Assembly (NCBI RefSeq): GCF_001571325.1
Contig: NZ_BCTO01000024.1
Coordinates: 124,001 to 188,000, forward strand
DNA: 64,000 nucleotides
Direction: 5' to 3'
Source of the DNA: Delftia tsuruhatensis NBRC 16741
GTDB taxonomy: Bacteria > Pseudomonadota > Gammaproteobacteria > Burkholderiales > Burkholderiaceae_C
In this document: piece after piece, positions 27,829 through 36,244 of the stretch
How positions within the stretch are numbered: the first letter of the stretch is position 1
Layout of the letters: each line of letters starts with the position of its first letter
Program-made: the position numbers and the translations under genes
The notes under the pieces: generated by a model
Database searches by the model: none
The model's input: only the letters and a program-made list of their open reading frames with translations
What the model was told of the DNA's origin: nothing

Positions 27829-28655
27829 AAAAAATCCTTGATATGAATGGCCCGGCCGTCAGGCCGGTTGGAATGCAGATCACCGTCGGGCGCGGCCTGT
27901 GCCGGCATGCGACGGGCGACCGGCACCGTGGCGCCCGACACGACCGCGCGGCCGCGCCAGGCAGGCTCCAGCATGCGCGCACCCGGCACACGCTTGACGG
28001 CCACCACGCAGTACACACCGCCCAGCATGGGCCAGCCCAGCCGTCCCACGCGGTCCATGAACTGCCAACGGCGCAGCCAGCGATCCGTCTGCACGGCGGG
28101 ACGATAACAGCCGAATTGCACGGCCTCGATCTCGAAGGCCAGCAATCGCAGCCAGTCGCGCAGCCGCCAGTAACCCACGCCCCAGCCCACATCGGGCAGG
28201 TACACGCCACGCTCGGCACGCCGCTGCACGCCCAGCAAACTGGCAGGATTGAGTCCGCACACCACGATGCGGCCTTCAGGCATCAGCACCCTGGCCGCCT
28301 CGCGCAGCACGGCATGCGGGTCCGGCGAGGTCTCCAGCGTATGGGGCATCACGACCAGGTCGAGGCTGGCCTCGGGAAATGGCAGCGCGGCGGGATCGGC
28401 CAGCAGCGCCACGGGAACCTCCAGCGGGGCAGCGCCGTCCGCTGGCGCTGCATCCTGCGTGGAATCCAGCGCCAGCCAGCGGTGCGGCATGCGGTTGGCA
28501 CGCAGCCCCTGGAGCATGGGCATGCCCAGCTGCAGGCTGTGATAGCCGAAAATATCGGCCACCGCCTCGTCGCAGCGCTGCTGCTCCCATTCCAGCAGGT
28601 AGTGGCCGAGGGCAGATTGCGTCCAGTGATGCATCCCTATAATTTTGCTGCTCAT
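27825..28655 (-). CDS. SAM-dependent methyltransferase-like protein
   Basis: 276 residues if it starts at the ATG at 28655; the alternative ATG at 28634 removes seven residues. The class I fold is recognisable in the middle: [45 protein letters not shown] (about 107-151), motifs IV to VI of the family. The SAM-binding glycine loop of motif I is not clear, so binding is less certain. Members next to rnhA and gloB are common in Burkholderiales and untested. With the 28655 start its ATG overlaps the ATG of divergent gloB. The 3' end overlaps rnhA. Confidence 0.8.
   Translation of the reverse strand: MSSKIIGMHHWTQSALGHYLLEWEQQRCDEAVADIFGYHSLQLGMPMLQGLRANRMPHRWLALDSTQDAAPADGAAPLEVPVALLADPAALPFPEASLDLVVMPHTLETSPDPHAVLREAARVLMPEGRIVVCGLNPASLLGVQRRAERGVYLPDVGWGVGYWRLRDWLRLLAFEIEAVQFGCYRPAVQTDRWLRRWQFMDRVGRLGWPMLGGVYCVVAVKRVPGARMLEPAWRGRAVVSGATVPVARRMPAQAAPDGDLHSNRPDGRAIHIKDFF
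28638..28643 (+). promoter_or_regulatory. Consensus -10 element in front of gloB
   Basis: A perfect TATAAT ends 10 bases before the gloB ATG (28654). If used, transcription would begin at about 28650 and give an almost leaderless mRNA. The -35 region (around 28615-28622) is only a weak match. Confidence 0.45.
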
Positions 28656-29427
28656 GAACCTGTTGCCCATTCCTGCTTTTTCCGACAACTACATCTGGCT
28701 GCTGCATGACGCCGGGCAGGCCCTGGTCGTCGATCCCGGCGATGCAGCGCCCGTGCTCGCCACGTTGCACCGGCTGGGCCTGCAGCTGCAGGGCATTTTA
28801 GTCACCCACCACCATGCCGATCATGTCGGTGGCGTGGCCCAGCTGCACCAGGCCACGGGCGCCCAGGTCTGGGGTCCTGCCTACGAGCAGTTGCCCGAAC
28901 CCGTTCAGCGCGTGCAGGGAGGCGATGCCGTGCAGGCACTGGGCGGCCCCTGGCAGGTCATCGATGTACCAGGCCATACCAGCGGCCACATTGCCTTCTA
29001 CAGCACGGCGGCACAGGCACAGCCCGTGCTGTTTTGCGGCGACACGCTGTTTTCCGGGGGGTGCGGCCGCCTGTTCGAGGGCACTGCGCAGCAGATGCAG
29101 CAATCGCTGGACGATCTGGCCTCGCTGCCGGGCAATACACTGGTGTGCTGCGCACATGAGTACACAATGTCCAACCTGCGCTTTGCCCAGGCCGTGGAAC
29201 CAAACAACGAAACCCTGGCTCACTACCAGCGGCATTGTCAGGCGTTGCGCGAGGCCGGTCGGCCCACGCTGCCATCCCTGATGGAGACCGAGCGCTCCAT
29301 CAATCCCTTTCTGAGAACGCGCGAATCCGCGGTGGCCGCGGCCGCCGCAGGCTTCGACGCACAGGTGAGACAGCAGGACCCTGCCAGCGTGCTGGCCGGC
29401 CTGCGCCAATGGAAAAACGTCTTCTGA
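28654..29427 (+). CDS. gloB: Hydroxyacylglutathione hydrolase (glyoxalase II)
   Basis: 257 residues, metallo-beta-lactamase fold. It hydrolyses S-lactoylglutathione to lactate and glutathione in methylglyoxal detoxification. The two-metal site begins with THHHADHVGG (51-60), followed by a His in VPGHTSGH and the Asp in FCGDTLFSGGCGR. The C-terminal glutathione-binding part (LVCCAHEYTMSNLRFA, then the NPFLR stretch) is typical. It starts MNLLPIPAF like its family. The stop overlaps the mltD start (TGATG at 29425-29429). Confidence 0.96.
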   Translation: MNLLPIPAFSDNYIWLLHDAGQALVVDPGDAAPVLATLHRLGLQLQGILVTHHHADHVGGVAQLHQATGAQVWGPAYEQLPEPVQRVQGGDAVQALGGPWQVIDVPGHTSGHIAFYSTAAQAQPVLFCGDTLFSGGCGRLFEGTAQQMQQSLDDLASLPGNTLVCCAHEYTMSNLRFAQAVEPNNETLAHYQRHCQALREAGRPTLPSLMETERSINPFLRTRESAVAAAAAGFDAQVRQQDPASVLAGLRQWKNVF

Positions 29428-30965
29428 TGAAACTGCTACACACCCTGCTGCTGGGCAGCCTGCTGGTTCTTGCCGGCTGCGCCACCACCAGCGGCCCGGA
29501 CTTGGCCGGCACGACGGATCCCTCCCCCAGCCCCGCACCCCACTCCCCCATGTATCCCAAAGGGCCGCTGAGCCCGCTGGGCACAGGCAGTGCCAGCAAC
29601 GGCGACGTGGCCTCGCTGGAGACCACGGGCGACCTGTGGGTACGCATACGCCAGGGCTTTGCCATGCCCGACCTGGACCAGGATCTGGTCAAAGACCGCG
29701 AGCAGTGGTACGCCAGCCGTCCCGACTACATACAGCGCATGACCGAGCGCTCCAGCAAATACCTGTTCCACATCGTCGAGGAACTGGAGCGGCGCAACAT
29801 GCCCACCGAGCTGGCGCTGCTGCCCTATATCGAGAGTGCCTTCAACCCGCAGGCCGTCTCCACCGCCAAGGCGGCCGGCATGTGGCAGTTCATGCCGGCC
29901 ACCGGCACCTATTTCGACCTCAAGCAGAACGCCTTCCGCGACGACCGCCGCGACGTGCTGGCCTCCACGCGCGCCGCGCTGGACTACCTGCAAAAGCTCT
30001 ATGACATGTTCGGCGACTGGCACCTGGCCCTGGCCGCGTACAACTGGGGCGAAGGCAGCGTGGGCCGCGCCATCAAGCGCAACGAGAAGCTGGGGCTGCC
30101 CACGGGCTACACCGACCTGCAGATGCCGGCCGAGACCCGCATGTACGTGCCCAAGCTGCAGGCCGTCAAGAACATCGTGGCCAACCCCGATGCGTTCAAC
30201 ACCGAGCTGCCGGTGATCGAAAACCACCCCTACTTCCAGACCGTCACCATCACCCGCGACATCGACGTGGAACTGGTGGCCAAGCTGGCCGACGTATCGA
30301 CCGAGGACTTCAAGGCGCTGAATCCCAGCTTTCGCAAGCCGGTGATCTTTGCGGCCGGCACGCCGGAGATCCTGCTGCCCTGGGACAACGCCAAGGTGTT
30401 TCGCCGCAACATGCAGGCCTTCGACGAAGGCCAGTACGCGAGCTGGACCGTCTGGACCGTGCCCTCCACCATCAGCGTGGCCGAGGCGGCCCAGCGCGTG
30501 GGCCTGGGCGAGTCCGACCTGCGCGCCCTCAACAACATTCCGCCGCGCATGCTGATCAAGGCCGGCTCCGCACTCATGGTGCCGCGCGGCGCCAACGTGC
30601 GTGCCGACGTGGCCGGCCACGTGGCCGACAACGGCCAGATCAGCTTTGCCCCCGAGATCATCACGCGCCGCACCACCATCAAGGCACGCAAGCGCGACAC
30701 GCTGATCAGCGTGGCCAACCGCTACGGCGTCAGCGTGTCCAACCTGGCGGACTGGAATGACCTGAAGTCCTCGGCCACGCTGCATGCAGGCCAGTCGCTG
30801 GTGGCCTATCTGCCGGTACGCGCCAGCAGCGGCGGCAACGCCCGCGCAGCCAAGTCCACGGGAACCGCACGCAAGGTGGCCGTTCAGCCGCAAAGCCGCA
30901 ACGCCAAGACGGCCGTCACCACGGCACAGCGCGGAGGCAAGCCATCCAAGGTGAAAAAGCGCTGA
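29427..30965 (+). CDS. mltD: Membrane-bound lytic murein transglycosylase D with LysM domains
   Basis: 512 residues. The lipoprotein signal ends LAGC, with Cys18 as lipidation site. The SLT catalytic domain spans about 95-260; the catalytic Glu136 is in LLPYIESAFNP, with AAGMWQFMPATG and AAYNWGEGSVGRAI behind it. Two LysM-type peptidoglycan-binding modules follow: about 335-385 (weaker) and about 415-465 with RKRDTLISVANRYGVSVSNLADWN. The basic C-terminus (GGKPSKVKKR) is extended. It cuts the glycan strand with formation of 1,6-anhydromuramic acid. The start codon shares a base with the gloB stop. Confidence 0.95.
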   Translation: MKLLHTLLLGSLLVLAGCATTSGPDLAGTTDPSPSPAPHSPMYPKGPLSPLGTGSASNGDVASLETTGDLWVRIRQGFAMPDLDQDLVKDREQWYASRPDYIQRMTERSSKYLFHIVEELERRNMPTELALLPYIESAFNPQAVSTAKAAGMWQFMPATGTYFDLKQNAFRDDRRDVLASTRAALDYLQKLYDMFGDWHLALAAYNWGEGSVGRAIKRNEKLGLPTGYTDLQMPAETRMYVPKLQAVKNIVANPDAFNTELPVIENHPYFQTVTITRDIDVELVAKLADVSTEDFKALNPSFRKPVIFAAGTPEILLPWDNAKVFRRNMQAFDEGQYASWTVWTVPSTISVAEAAQRVGLGESDLRALNNIPPRMLIKAGSALMVPRGANVRADVAGHVADNGQISFAPEIITRRTTIKARKRDTLISVANRYGVSVSNLADWNDLKSSATLHAGQSLVAYLPVRASSGGNARAAKSTGTARKVAVQPQSRNAKTAVTTAQRGGKPSKVKKR

Positions 30966-30992
30966 GGAATCCCTCTGGCACCCGCGTCACGG

Positions 30993-31015
30993 AGCCCGCT
31001 TTCGCGGGCTTTTTT
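30993..31015 (+). terminator. Terminator of mltD
   Basis: AGCCCGC-TTTC-GCGGGCT stem-loop followed by a run of T (31010-31015), 28 bases after the stop codon; a textbook rho-independent terminator for the gloB-mltD transcript. Confidence 0.93.
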
Positions 31016-31032
31016 GCGTGCGGCCGCCGGGC

Positions 31033-32061
31033 TCAGGTGTGAAAGCGCTGGCGGGACTGGCGCACGAATTCGTTGGTGTACGAGCGCTCCAGGTCAATGC
31101 CGCCGCGCGCCAGCGCAGGGTCGAGCCGGACCAGCGCACGCAGGGCCGTGGCGGGCCCGTCATCGGGCATCATCCCATCGGGCGAAATCGTGGTGCGCAT
31201 GTGCTCGAAGGCCGACAGATAGGCGCGCCGGGAGCCCAGCAGATAGGGCGCAGGCACGGCCCGCAGCACATCCATGGGCGCGGCAGTCTGCAGCCACTTG
31301 AGCGAGCGCACCATGGCGTTGCTGAGCGCCTGGGCCTTGGCCGGGTTCCTGCGCAAGAAGGCCTGTGTCGCATACAGCGTGCCCGAGGGCATGGAGCCGC
31401 CATACAACTGCGCGCTGCTGCGCAGATCACGCAGGTCCCGCACGATGCGCACGGCGCCCTTGTCCTCCAGCACGCTCATCAGCGGGTCCGCATGGCACAG
31501 CGCATGCACACGCCCGGTGCGCAGCGCCTCCATGGCATCGGGCCCAGAGCCCACGCCCACCAGTTGCACCGCAGCGGGATCCAGGCCATCGCCCAGCAGC
31601 ATCAGCTGCATGGCCCGGGCCGTGGATGCGCCCAGCGAGGAAACACCCACGCGCCGCCCGCGCAGATCGGCCAGCGTCTGGTAGCGCGGCATCCAGCGCG
31701 CAGCCACGCCCAGCGCGATCTGGGGTGCACGCCCCTGCACGACGAAGGCCCGCAGCTGGCTGCCGCGCTGCTGGGCAAGAAGCGTGTGTTCATAGGCGCC
31801 CGCGCAGACATCGGCGGCGCCCGACTCCAGGGCCTGCAGCGACTGCGATCCGCCTGGATAGTCCTCAATGCGCACGGCCAGGCCTTCGGCCTCGAAATAA
31901 CCCAGCTGCTGCGCAATCACCAGCGGCAGGTAGTACAGCAGGCCCTGGCCGCCCACGGCAATCGTCAGCAGCTCGGCCGAGCCGAGCACAGGGAGCGACC
32001 AAAGAGGAGCCAGCCCCAGAAGGCTCAACAAGGTTCGGCGATCAAGCACGTGGGAAGACAT
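31033..32061 (-). CDS. ABC transporter substrate-binding protein (NitT/TauT-like, orphan)
   Basis: 342 residues from the ATG at 32061. A short twin-arginine-like or Sec signal (VLDRRTLLSLLGLAPLWSLPVLGSA) is followed by the NMT1/SsuA-type fold: LLYYLPLVIAQQLGYFEAEGLAVRIEDYPGG, ADVCAGAYEHTL, LRGRRVGVSSLGAST, and DPLMSVLEDKGAVRIV. These bind nitrate, sulphonates, aromatic sulphonates or thiamine precursors. No ATPase or permease genes lie beside it, so the partner transporter is elsewhere or lost. It faces mltD tail-to-tail. Confidence 0.87.
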   Translation of the reverse strand: MSSHVLDRRTLLSLLGLAPLWSLPVLGSAELLTIAVGGQGLLYYLPLVIAQQLGYFEAEGLAVRIEDYPGGSQSLQALESGAADVCAGAYEHTLLAQQRGSQLRAFVVQGRAPQIALGVAARWMPRYQTLADLRGRRVGVSSLGASTARAMQLMLLGDGLDPAAVQLVGVGSGPDAMEALRTGRVHALCHADPLMSVLEDKGAVRIVRDLRDLRSSAQLYGGSMPSGTLYATQAFLRRNPAKAQALSNAMVRSLKWLQTAAPMDVLRAVPAPYLLGSRRAYLSAFEHMRTTISPDGMMPDDGPATALRALVRLDPALARGGIDLERSYTNEFVRQSRQRFHT

Positions 32062-32202
32062 GATGGTTATTTTGCTGCAGTGCAACACGATCATGCCCAG
32101 AGCCCGCATACGCAGCATCGGTGCTTGCCCGTACGTGAAACACCGCAGGGCCTGTGGTGCAGGCCCTGCGCGGGACGAGGGCGCCGGATGCGGCCGCAGG
32201 CC

Positions 32203-32634
32203 TCAGCGGTAGCCTGCGAAAAACAGCAGCAGATTCACCACCAGGGCCAGGGCCCAGGCCAGACTGCGCAGCGTGGCGCGGTCCATCACATAGAAGGCTA
32301 TGTAGGCGATGCGCAACACCACGAAGGCCACGGCAAGGCCATCGACCCGCGCCGCTGGCGCGCCCAGTTGCCAGGCAACCAGCAAGGCGCCAATGAAGAA
32401 CGGCAGGCACTCGAAACTGTTGGCCTGCGCCGCATTCGCCCGCGCCTGGTAGCCGGTCTGCTGGGCGAGCCAGGCGCGGGGGGCGTGGTTGTCGAAGCCG
32501 CGCTGCCCCGGCCGGTGCTTCATTCCGGGCGCCTTGGCGATGTAGGCGCAGACCAGCGGCAGCAGGGCCGCCACCAGCAGGCACCAATGGGCAAGGGAAA
32601 AACCGCCGGGCGGCAGGACGACAGAGGTCGGCAT
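32203..32634 (-). CDS. MAPEG family membrane protein
   Basis: 143 residues with four predicted membrane helices (about 14-32, 66-90, 97-116, 122-142). The family block is RANAAQANSFECLPFFIGALLVAWQLG (about 65-91), including the conserved E-N-P-like region ANSFE. Eukaryotic members are glutathione-dependent enzymes of eicosanoid metabolism; bacterial members are of unknown role. It lies 45 bp downstream of recR in the same direction. Confidence 0.88.
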   Translation of the reverse strand: MPTSVVLPPGGFSLAHWCLLVAALLPLVCAYIAKAPGMKHRPGQRGFDNHAPRAWLAQQTGYQARANAAQANSFECLPFFIGALLVAWQLGAPAARVDGLAVAFVVLRIAYIAFYVMDRATLRSLAWALALVVNLLLFFAGYR

Positions 32635-32679
32635 ACGGGCTCCTGATGAAAAGACAAGGAATGCTGGCCGCCTCCACCA

Positions 32680-33270
32680 CTACCGGCGATCCACCAGCGC
32701 ATGGGCGATCGTACCCAGGTCCACGTACTCGAGTTCGCTGCCGATGGGCACGCCGCGCGCCAGCCGCGTCACATGGATGCCGCGCGCTTTCAGCGCCTCG
32801 CTGATCGCATGGGCCGTGGCCTCGCCCTCGGCCGTGAAACTGGTGGCCAGGATCACCTCCTGCACCTTGCCGTCGCCGGCGCGCTCCAGCAGGGATGACA
32901 GATTCAGGTCGCGCGGACCTATGCCGTCGAGCGGAGACAGCCGCCCCATCAGCACGTAGTAGTAGCCGTTGTAGGCGCCCGTGCGTTCCATGGCCCCCAT
33001 GTCGGCAGGCGCCTCCACCACGCACAGCCGGGCCGCGTCGCGCCCTTCGTCCTGGCAGATGGAGCAGATGCGGCCTTCGGTGAAGGTATGGCAGCGCTCG
33101 CAATGGCTTACCGACTCCACGGCCGTGGTCAGGGCACGGGCCAGCTGCCGCGCGCCGTCCTGGTCGCGCTGCAGCAGGTGAAAGGCCATGCGCTGCGCAG
33201 ACTTGATGCCCACGCCCGGGAGCCTGCGCAGGGCTTCGATCAGACCATCGAGCGATTGCACATCCGACAT
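32680..33270 (-). CDS. recR: Recombination mediator RecR
   Basis: 196 residues. With RecF and RecO it loads RecA at gaps. An N-terminal helix-hairpin-helix ([23 protein letters not shown]) is followed by the four-cysteine zinc finger Cys57, Cys60, Cys69, Cys72, a Toprim domain (about 80-175, with [15 protein letters not shown]) and the C-terminal Walker-B-like end. It lies downstream of dnaX-ybaB as in many proteobacteria, but a terminator hairpin at 33303-33332 separates it from ybaB here. Confidence 0.96.
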   Translation of the reverse strand: MSDVQSLDGLIEALRRLPGVGIKSAQRMAFHLLQRDQDGARQLARALTTAVESVSHCERCHTFTEGRICSICQDEGRDAARLCVVEAPADMGAMERTGAYNGYYYVLMGRLSPLDGIGPRDLNLSSLLERAGDGKVQEVILATSFTAEGEATAHAISEALKARGIHVTRLARGVPIGSELEYVDLGTIAHALVDRR

Positions 33271-33302
33271 GGCGGCTTCCTTTCAATGAAGAAGATTCTC
33301 AG

Positions 33303-33332
33303 AAAAAAAGCGACCTGCAAGGGCAGATCGCT
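33303..33332 (-). terminator. Rho-independent terminator between ybaB and recR
   Basis: Ten-pair stem (33309-33318 with 33323-33332, one G-T pair on the RNA) around a four-base loop, followed on the reverse strand by seven T. It lies 85 bases past the ybaB stop. Confidence 0.88.
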
Positions 33333-33416
33333 CGATGGCCTCTCAACGCAATTGAGTGGCAGGGGAAACCGTCACGGCCTCTCCCGGCTGTTCGGCACAA
33401 CCTCTCGGGGCCAGCC

Positions 33417-33749
33417 TCAGAAGGGGAACTTCATGCCGCCCGGCAGGCCGGGCATGCCGGCCGTGAGCTTGCCCATCTTTTCGTTGGAGGTTTCTTCTGC
33501 CTTGCGCACGGCAGCGTTGAAGGCGGCAGCCACCAGGTCTTCCAGCATGTCCTTGTCTTCGGCCAGCAGGCTGGGGTCGATGGTGATGCGCTTGACGTCG
33601 TGCTTGCAGGTCATTACCACCTTCACCAGGCCCGCGCCGGACTCGCCTTCCACCTCGATGTTGCCCAGTTCATCCTGGGCCTTCTTGAGGTTGTCCTGCA
33701 TGGCCTGGGCTTGCTTCATCAGGCCGGCCAGTTGTCCTTTGTTGAACAT
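33417..33749 (-). CDS. ybaB: YbaB/EbfC nucleoid-associated protein
   Basis: 110 residues, homodimeric DNA-binding protein of the EbfC family. The helical N-terminal tweezer arm [28 protein letters not shown] is followed by the central sheet [29 protein letters not shown] and a helical tail. The C-terminal [13 protein letters not shown] is the usual ending in this group. It follows dnaX by 47 bp on the same strand, the classical dnaX-ybaB pair, whose shared role in replication-linked DNA metabolism is known from gene order. Confidence 0.95.
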   Translation of the reverse strand: MFNKGQLAGLMKQAQAMQDNLKKAQDELGNIEVEGESGAGLVKVVMTCKHDVKRITIDPSLLAEDKDMLEDLVAAAFNAAVRKAEETSNEKMGKLTAGMPGLPGGMKFPF

Positions 33750-33796
33750 GTGAGTTCCTTCTTCTGTAGGGTAAAAACGAAACGCTCTAGAGCGTG

Positions 33797-35983
33797 TCAG
33801 GGCTGAATGGATACGGGCTTGATACTGCCAGGCACGATTTTCGCGCCATGGCTGCGGATCAGGGTCTGCACCAGAGAATGATTCATCACGATGTCTTCGG
33901 CAATGCGCTGGCGCTCATGGTTGGCCACCGCATTGCGCCGCGCGGGGCTGTCCACCACGGCGCCCTGCTCGACATGCAGTTGCCGGGCCAGGCCGGCAGC
34001 CTCCAGCGCCGCACGCAGGCGCTCGCGCGTGGCGGGCTGGGCCAGCGAGCTGCTTTCCACACGCAGCGTCCAAGTATCGCCCTCGCGCGCCACCAGCTGC
34101 GACTGCAGCGCCAGCTGGCGCGCCAGCGCAGTAACGGCCTCGGCCTGCACCAGTTGCTGGACGGCAGCGTGCCAGACATCGCCCTCGGCCGTGCGCTCCA
34201 CGGTCGGCGCGGGTGGCGCATCCGGGGACTGGCGGCCACGTTCGGGAGCGAAATCCTGCACATCGATCTGAGTGTCGATCTGCGGTTCGGACTGCCGTAC
34301 CACGGCAGCGGCAGGCGGCTCCAGGGCCAGATCTCCGTCATCGCTCCAGCGGCCTTCGTCGGCCCAGCCTTCATCGGGCATCCCGGCCCAGGCACCCTCG
34401 TCCGGCGCATCGGCATCCTGCACCTGCGGCGCCTCATCGGCAGAAGAGTCTTCGTCTTCCTGCACATCGTCCACGGGCTCATCCACAGGCTCGTCCAGGG
34501 GCTCCTGGGCGACACCGGCGGCCGGCTTCACCTCTGGAGCAGCGGAAGGCCTGGCCTCTTGGACAGGCGCAAGCACAGGTTCCGACCTGGCAACTGCGGC
34601 CACGGCCACGGGCGCCTGAACAGGCGCTGGAGCCGCAACGGCTTGCACCACGGGAGCGACCACGGCGGGCGCAGCGGTCACGGGAGATGCGACAGGCGCG
34701 ACGGGAGCAGGAGGCGCAACCGGGACGGGCATGGCCGCCTTGGCTGGGACAACGGGGGCCTCGGGCACAGCGGGCTGTGCGGGCCGCGTCTGCGCAACGG
34801 GCGCGGGAGATTCAGGCTTCGCCGTGGAGGGGGTCAGCGCTGGAGTTTTTTTTTCAGCCGCGCCCGGGGCGGGCTCTGCAGATTGCGGCTTGAACGCCAG
34901 CAGCCGCAGCAGCGCCATGGTCAGCGCCGCGTACTCGTCGGGTGCCAGGCCCAGTTCGGCCCGACCATGCAGGCAGATGCTGTAGAGCAGCTGGGTTTCG
35001 TCGCGCGGCATCAGCAGCGCAAGACGGGCAATTTCAGCGGCCTCCGGATCGCTGGCGTCGGCGGCCATCTGCGGCACAGCCTGCGCCACAGCCATGCGTT
35101 GCAGCACGGCGCACATCTCCTCCAGCGTGGAGGCTGCAGACAGGCCGTTGCGGCGCAGCGCCTCGGAAGTCTCCACCACCACCTGGCCATCGCCTTGGGC
35201 CAGTGCCTCGATCAGGCGGAACACATGGCTGCGGTCCACGCTGCCCAGCATCTGGCGCACCATGGACTCCTGCAGCTGGCCGCTGCCAAAGGCAATGGCC
35301 TGGTCGGTCAGCGACAGCGCATCGCGCATGGAGCCGCGCGCGGCGCGAGACAGCAGGCGCAGGGCCTGGGGTTCGGAAGCCACGCCTTCCTGGCCGAGCA
35401 CCTGGCCCAGATGCTCCAGCACGGTCTCGGGCGCCATGGGCCGCAGGTTGAACTGCAGGCAGCGGCTGAGCACGGTCACGGGCACCTTCTGCGGATCGGT
35501 GGTGGCCAGCACGAACTTCAGGTACTCGGGCGGCTCCTCCAGCGTCTTGAGCATGGCGTTGAAGGCCGTGTTCGTGAGCATGTGCACTTCGTCGATCATG
35601 AAGACCTTGAAGCGTCCCTGCACCGGCTTGTAGACGGCCTGCTCCAGCAGGCTTTGCACCTCGTCCACCCCGCGGTTGGAGGCGGCGTCCAGCTCGGTGT
35701 AATCGGGAAAGCGGCCGCTGTCGATTTCGGTACAGGCGGCGCAAACGCCGCAGGGCGTTGCCGTGATGCCGCCCTGGCCATCGGCGCCCTGGCAGTTGAG
35801 CGACTTGGCCAGAATGCGCGAGACCGTGGTCTTGCCCACGCCGCGCGTGCCGGTGAACAGATAGGCATGGTGCAGGCGCTGCTGCGTCAGGGCATTGGTG
35901 AGCGCCTGAACGACATGCTCCTGCCCCACCATTTCGGAGAAATTGCGGGGGCGGTATTTGCGGGCCAGCACAAGATAAGACAT
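33797..35983 (-). CDS. dnaX: DNA polymerase III tau/gamma subunit
   Basis: 728 residues. The AAA+ clamp-loader ATPase has Walker A GTRGVGKT (45-52), zinc cysteines Cys64, Cys78, Cys81, Cys84, Walker B in [10 protein letters not shown] and the SRC motif (LSRC). Domain III ends near residue 370. A run of nine A at codons 377-380 (34846-34854) then marks the boundary to the Pro/Ala-rich domain IV and the polymerase- and helicase-binding tail of tau. Shifting frame at this run reaches a stop within 3 or 11 codons, which would give a gamma form of about 382 or 390 residues. The 3' gene is ybaB. Confidence 0.96.
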   Translation of the reverse strand: MSYLVLARKYRPRNFSEMVGQEHVVQALTNALTQQRLHHAYLFTGTRGVGKTTVSRILAKSLNCQGADGQGGITATPCGVCAACTEIDSGRFPDYTELDAASNRGVDEVQSLLEQAVYKPVQGRFKVFMIDEVHMLTNTAFNAMLKTLEEPPEYLKFVLATTDPQKVPVTVLSRCLQFNLRPMAPETVLEHLGQVLGQEGVASEPQALRLLSRAARGSMRDALSLTDQAIAFGSGQLQESMVRQMLGSVDRSHVFRLIEALAQGDGQVVVETSEALRRNGLSAASTLEEMCAVLQRMAVAQAVPQMAADASDPEAAEIARLALLMPRDETQLLYSICLHGRAELGLAPDEYAALTMALLRLLAFKPQSAEPAPGAAEKKTPALTPSTAKPESPAPVAQTRPAQPAVPEAPVVPAKAAMPVPVAPPAPVAPVASPVTAAPAVVAPVVQAVAAPAPVQAPVAVAAVARSEPVLAPVQEARPSAAPEVKPAAGVAQEPLDEPVDEPVDDVQEDEDSSADEAPQVQDADAPDEGAWAGMPDEGWADEGRWSDDGDLALEPPAAAVVRQSEPQIDTQIDVQDFAPERGRQSPDAPPAPTVERTAEGDVWHAAVQQLVQAEAVTALARQLALQSQLVAREGDTWTLRVESSSLAQPATRERLRAALEAAGLARQLHVEQGAVVDSPARRNAVANHERQRIAEDIVMNHSLVQTLIRSHGAKIVPGSIKPVSIQP
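34846..34854 (-). other. A9 slippage site in dnaX
   Basis: Nine consecutive A on the coding strand, read as GAA AAA AAA ACT (E377-K-K-T). The -1 frame reads on for 11 codons ([11 protein letters not shown]) to TGA; the other frame reads L-Q-R then TGA. Thermus dnaX uses an A9 run for transcriptional slippage and E. coli a similar A-rich site for ribosomal frameshifting. No stable downstream hairpin was verified. Confidence 0.6.
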
Positions 35984-36070
35984 CCCGCGATTCTACGGGG
36001 CTGAGCACCCTCGCCCGGTGCGCCCCGGGTTTGGCCAGCCTTGTCGCCCGGGCAGCCCGGTGTTTGCCCC

Positions 36071-36076
36071 TATAAT
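36071..36076 (+). promoter_or_regulatory. -10 element of the SRP RNA gene
   Basis: Perfect TATAAT, eight bases before the 5' end of the 4.5S RNA. No good -35 hexamer is seen 16-18 bp upstream. Confidence 0.65.
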
Positions 36077-36083
36077 CGAGAGT

Positions 36084-36178
36084 GACGGGCCTCCTCGCAT
36101 GGGGAAGCGGCCAACCGGGTCAGGTGGGGAACCAAGCAGCCCTAACCGTGAAACCAGTGCCGAGGGCAAGGCTCGTCA
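36084..36178 (+). ncRNA. ffs: Signal recognition particle 4.5S RNA
   Basis: About 95 nt. The ends pair perfectly (GACGGGCCT with AGGCTCGTC, one G-T). The conserved domain IV is clear: GGTCAGGTGG, a GGAA tetraloop closed by G-C, CCAAGCAGCC on the other side, with the asymmetric bulge and the flanking CCAACCGGGTCAGG and AGTGCCGAGGGCAAGG segments of bacterial 4.5S RNAs. It binds Ffh and directs nascent membrane proteins to the translocon. Its place just upstream of dnaX, on the opposite strand, is typical for Burkholderiales. Confidence 0.95.
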
Positions 36179-36244
36179 CCTTCCATTGAACAGCAGGCCC
36201 TGCGGGCGCCTGCCCCGTCCACGCCCGCAGCGGCCCTTCTCTCC

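Noticed and set aside
33794-36004. Long open frame (736 codons) antisense to dnaX
   Set aside because: Composition is low-complexity Gly/His/Arg as expected for the reverse of a high-GC gene, and dnaX is certain on the other strand.
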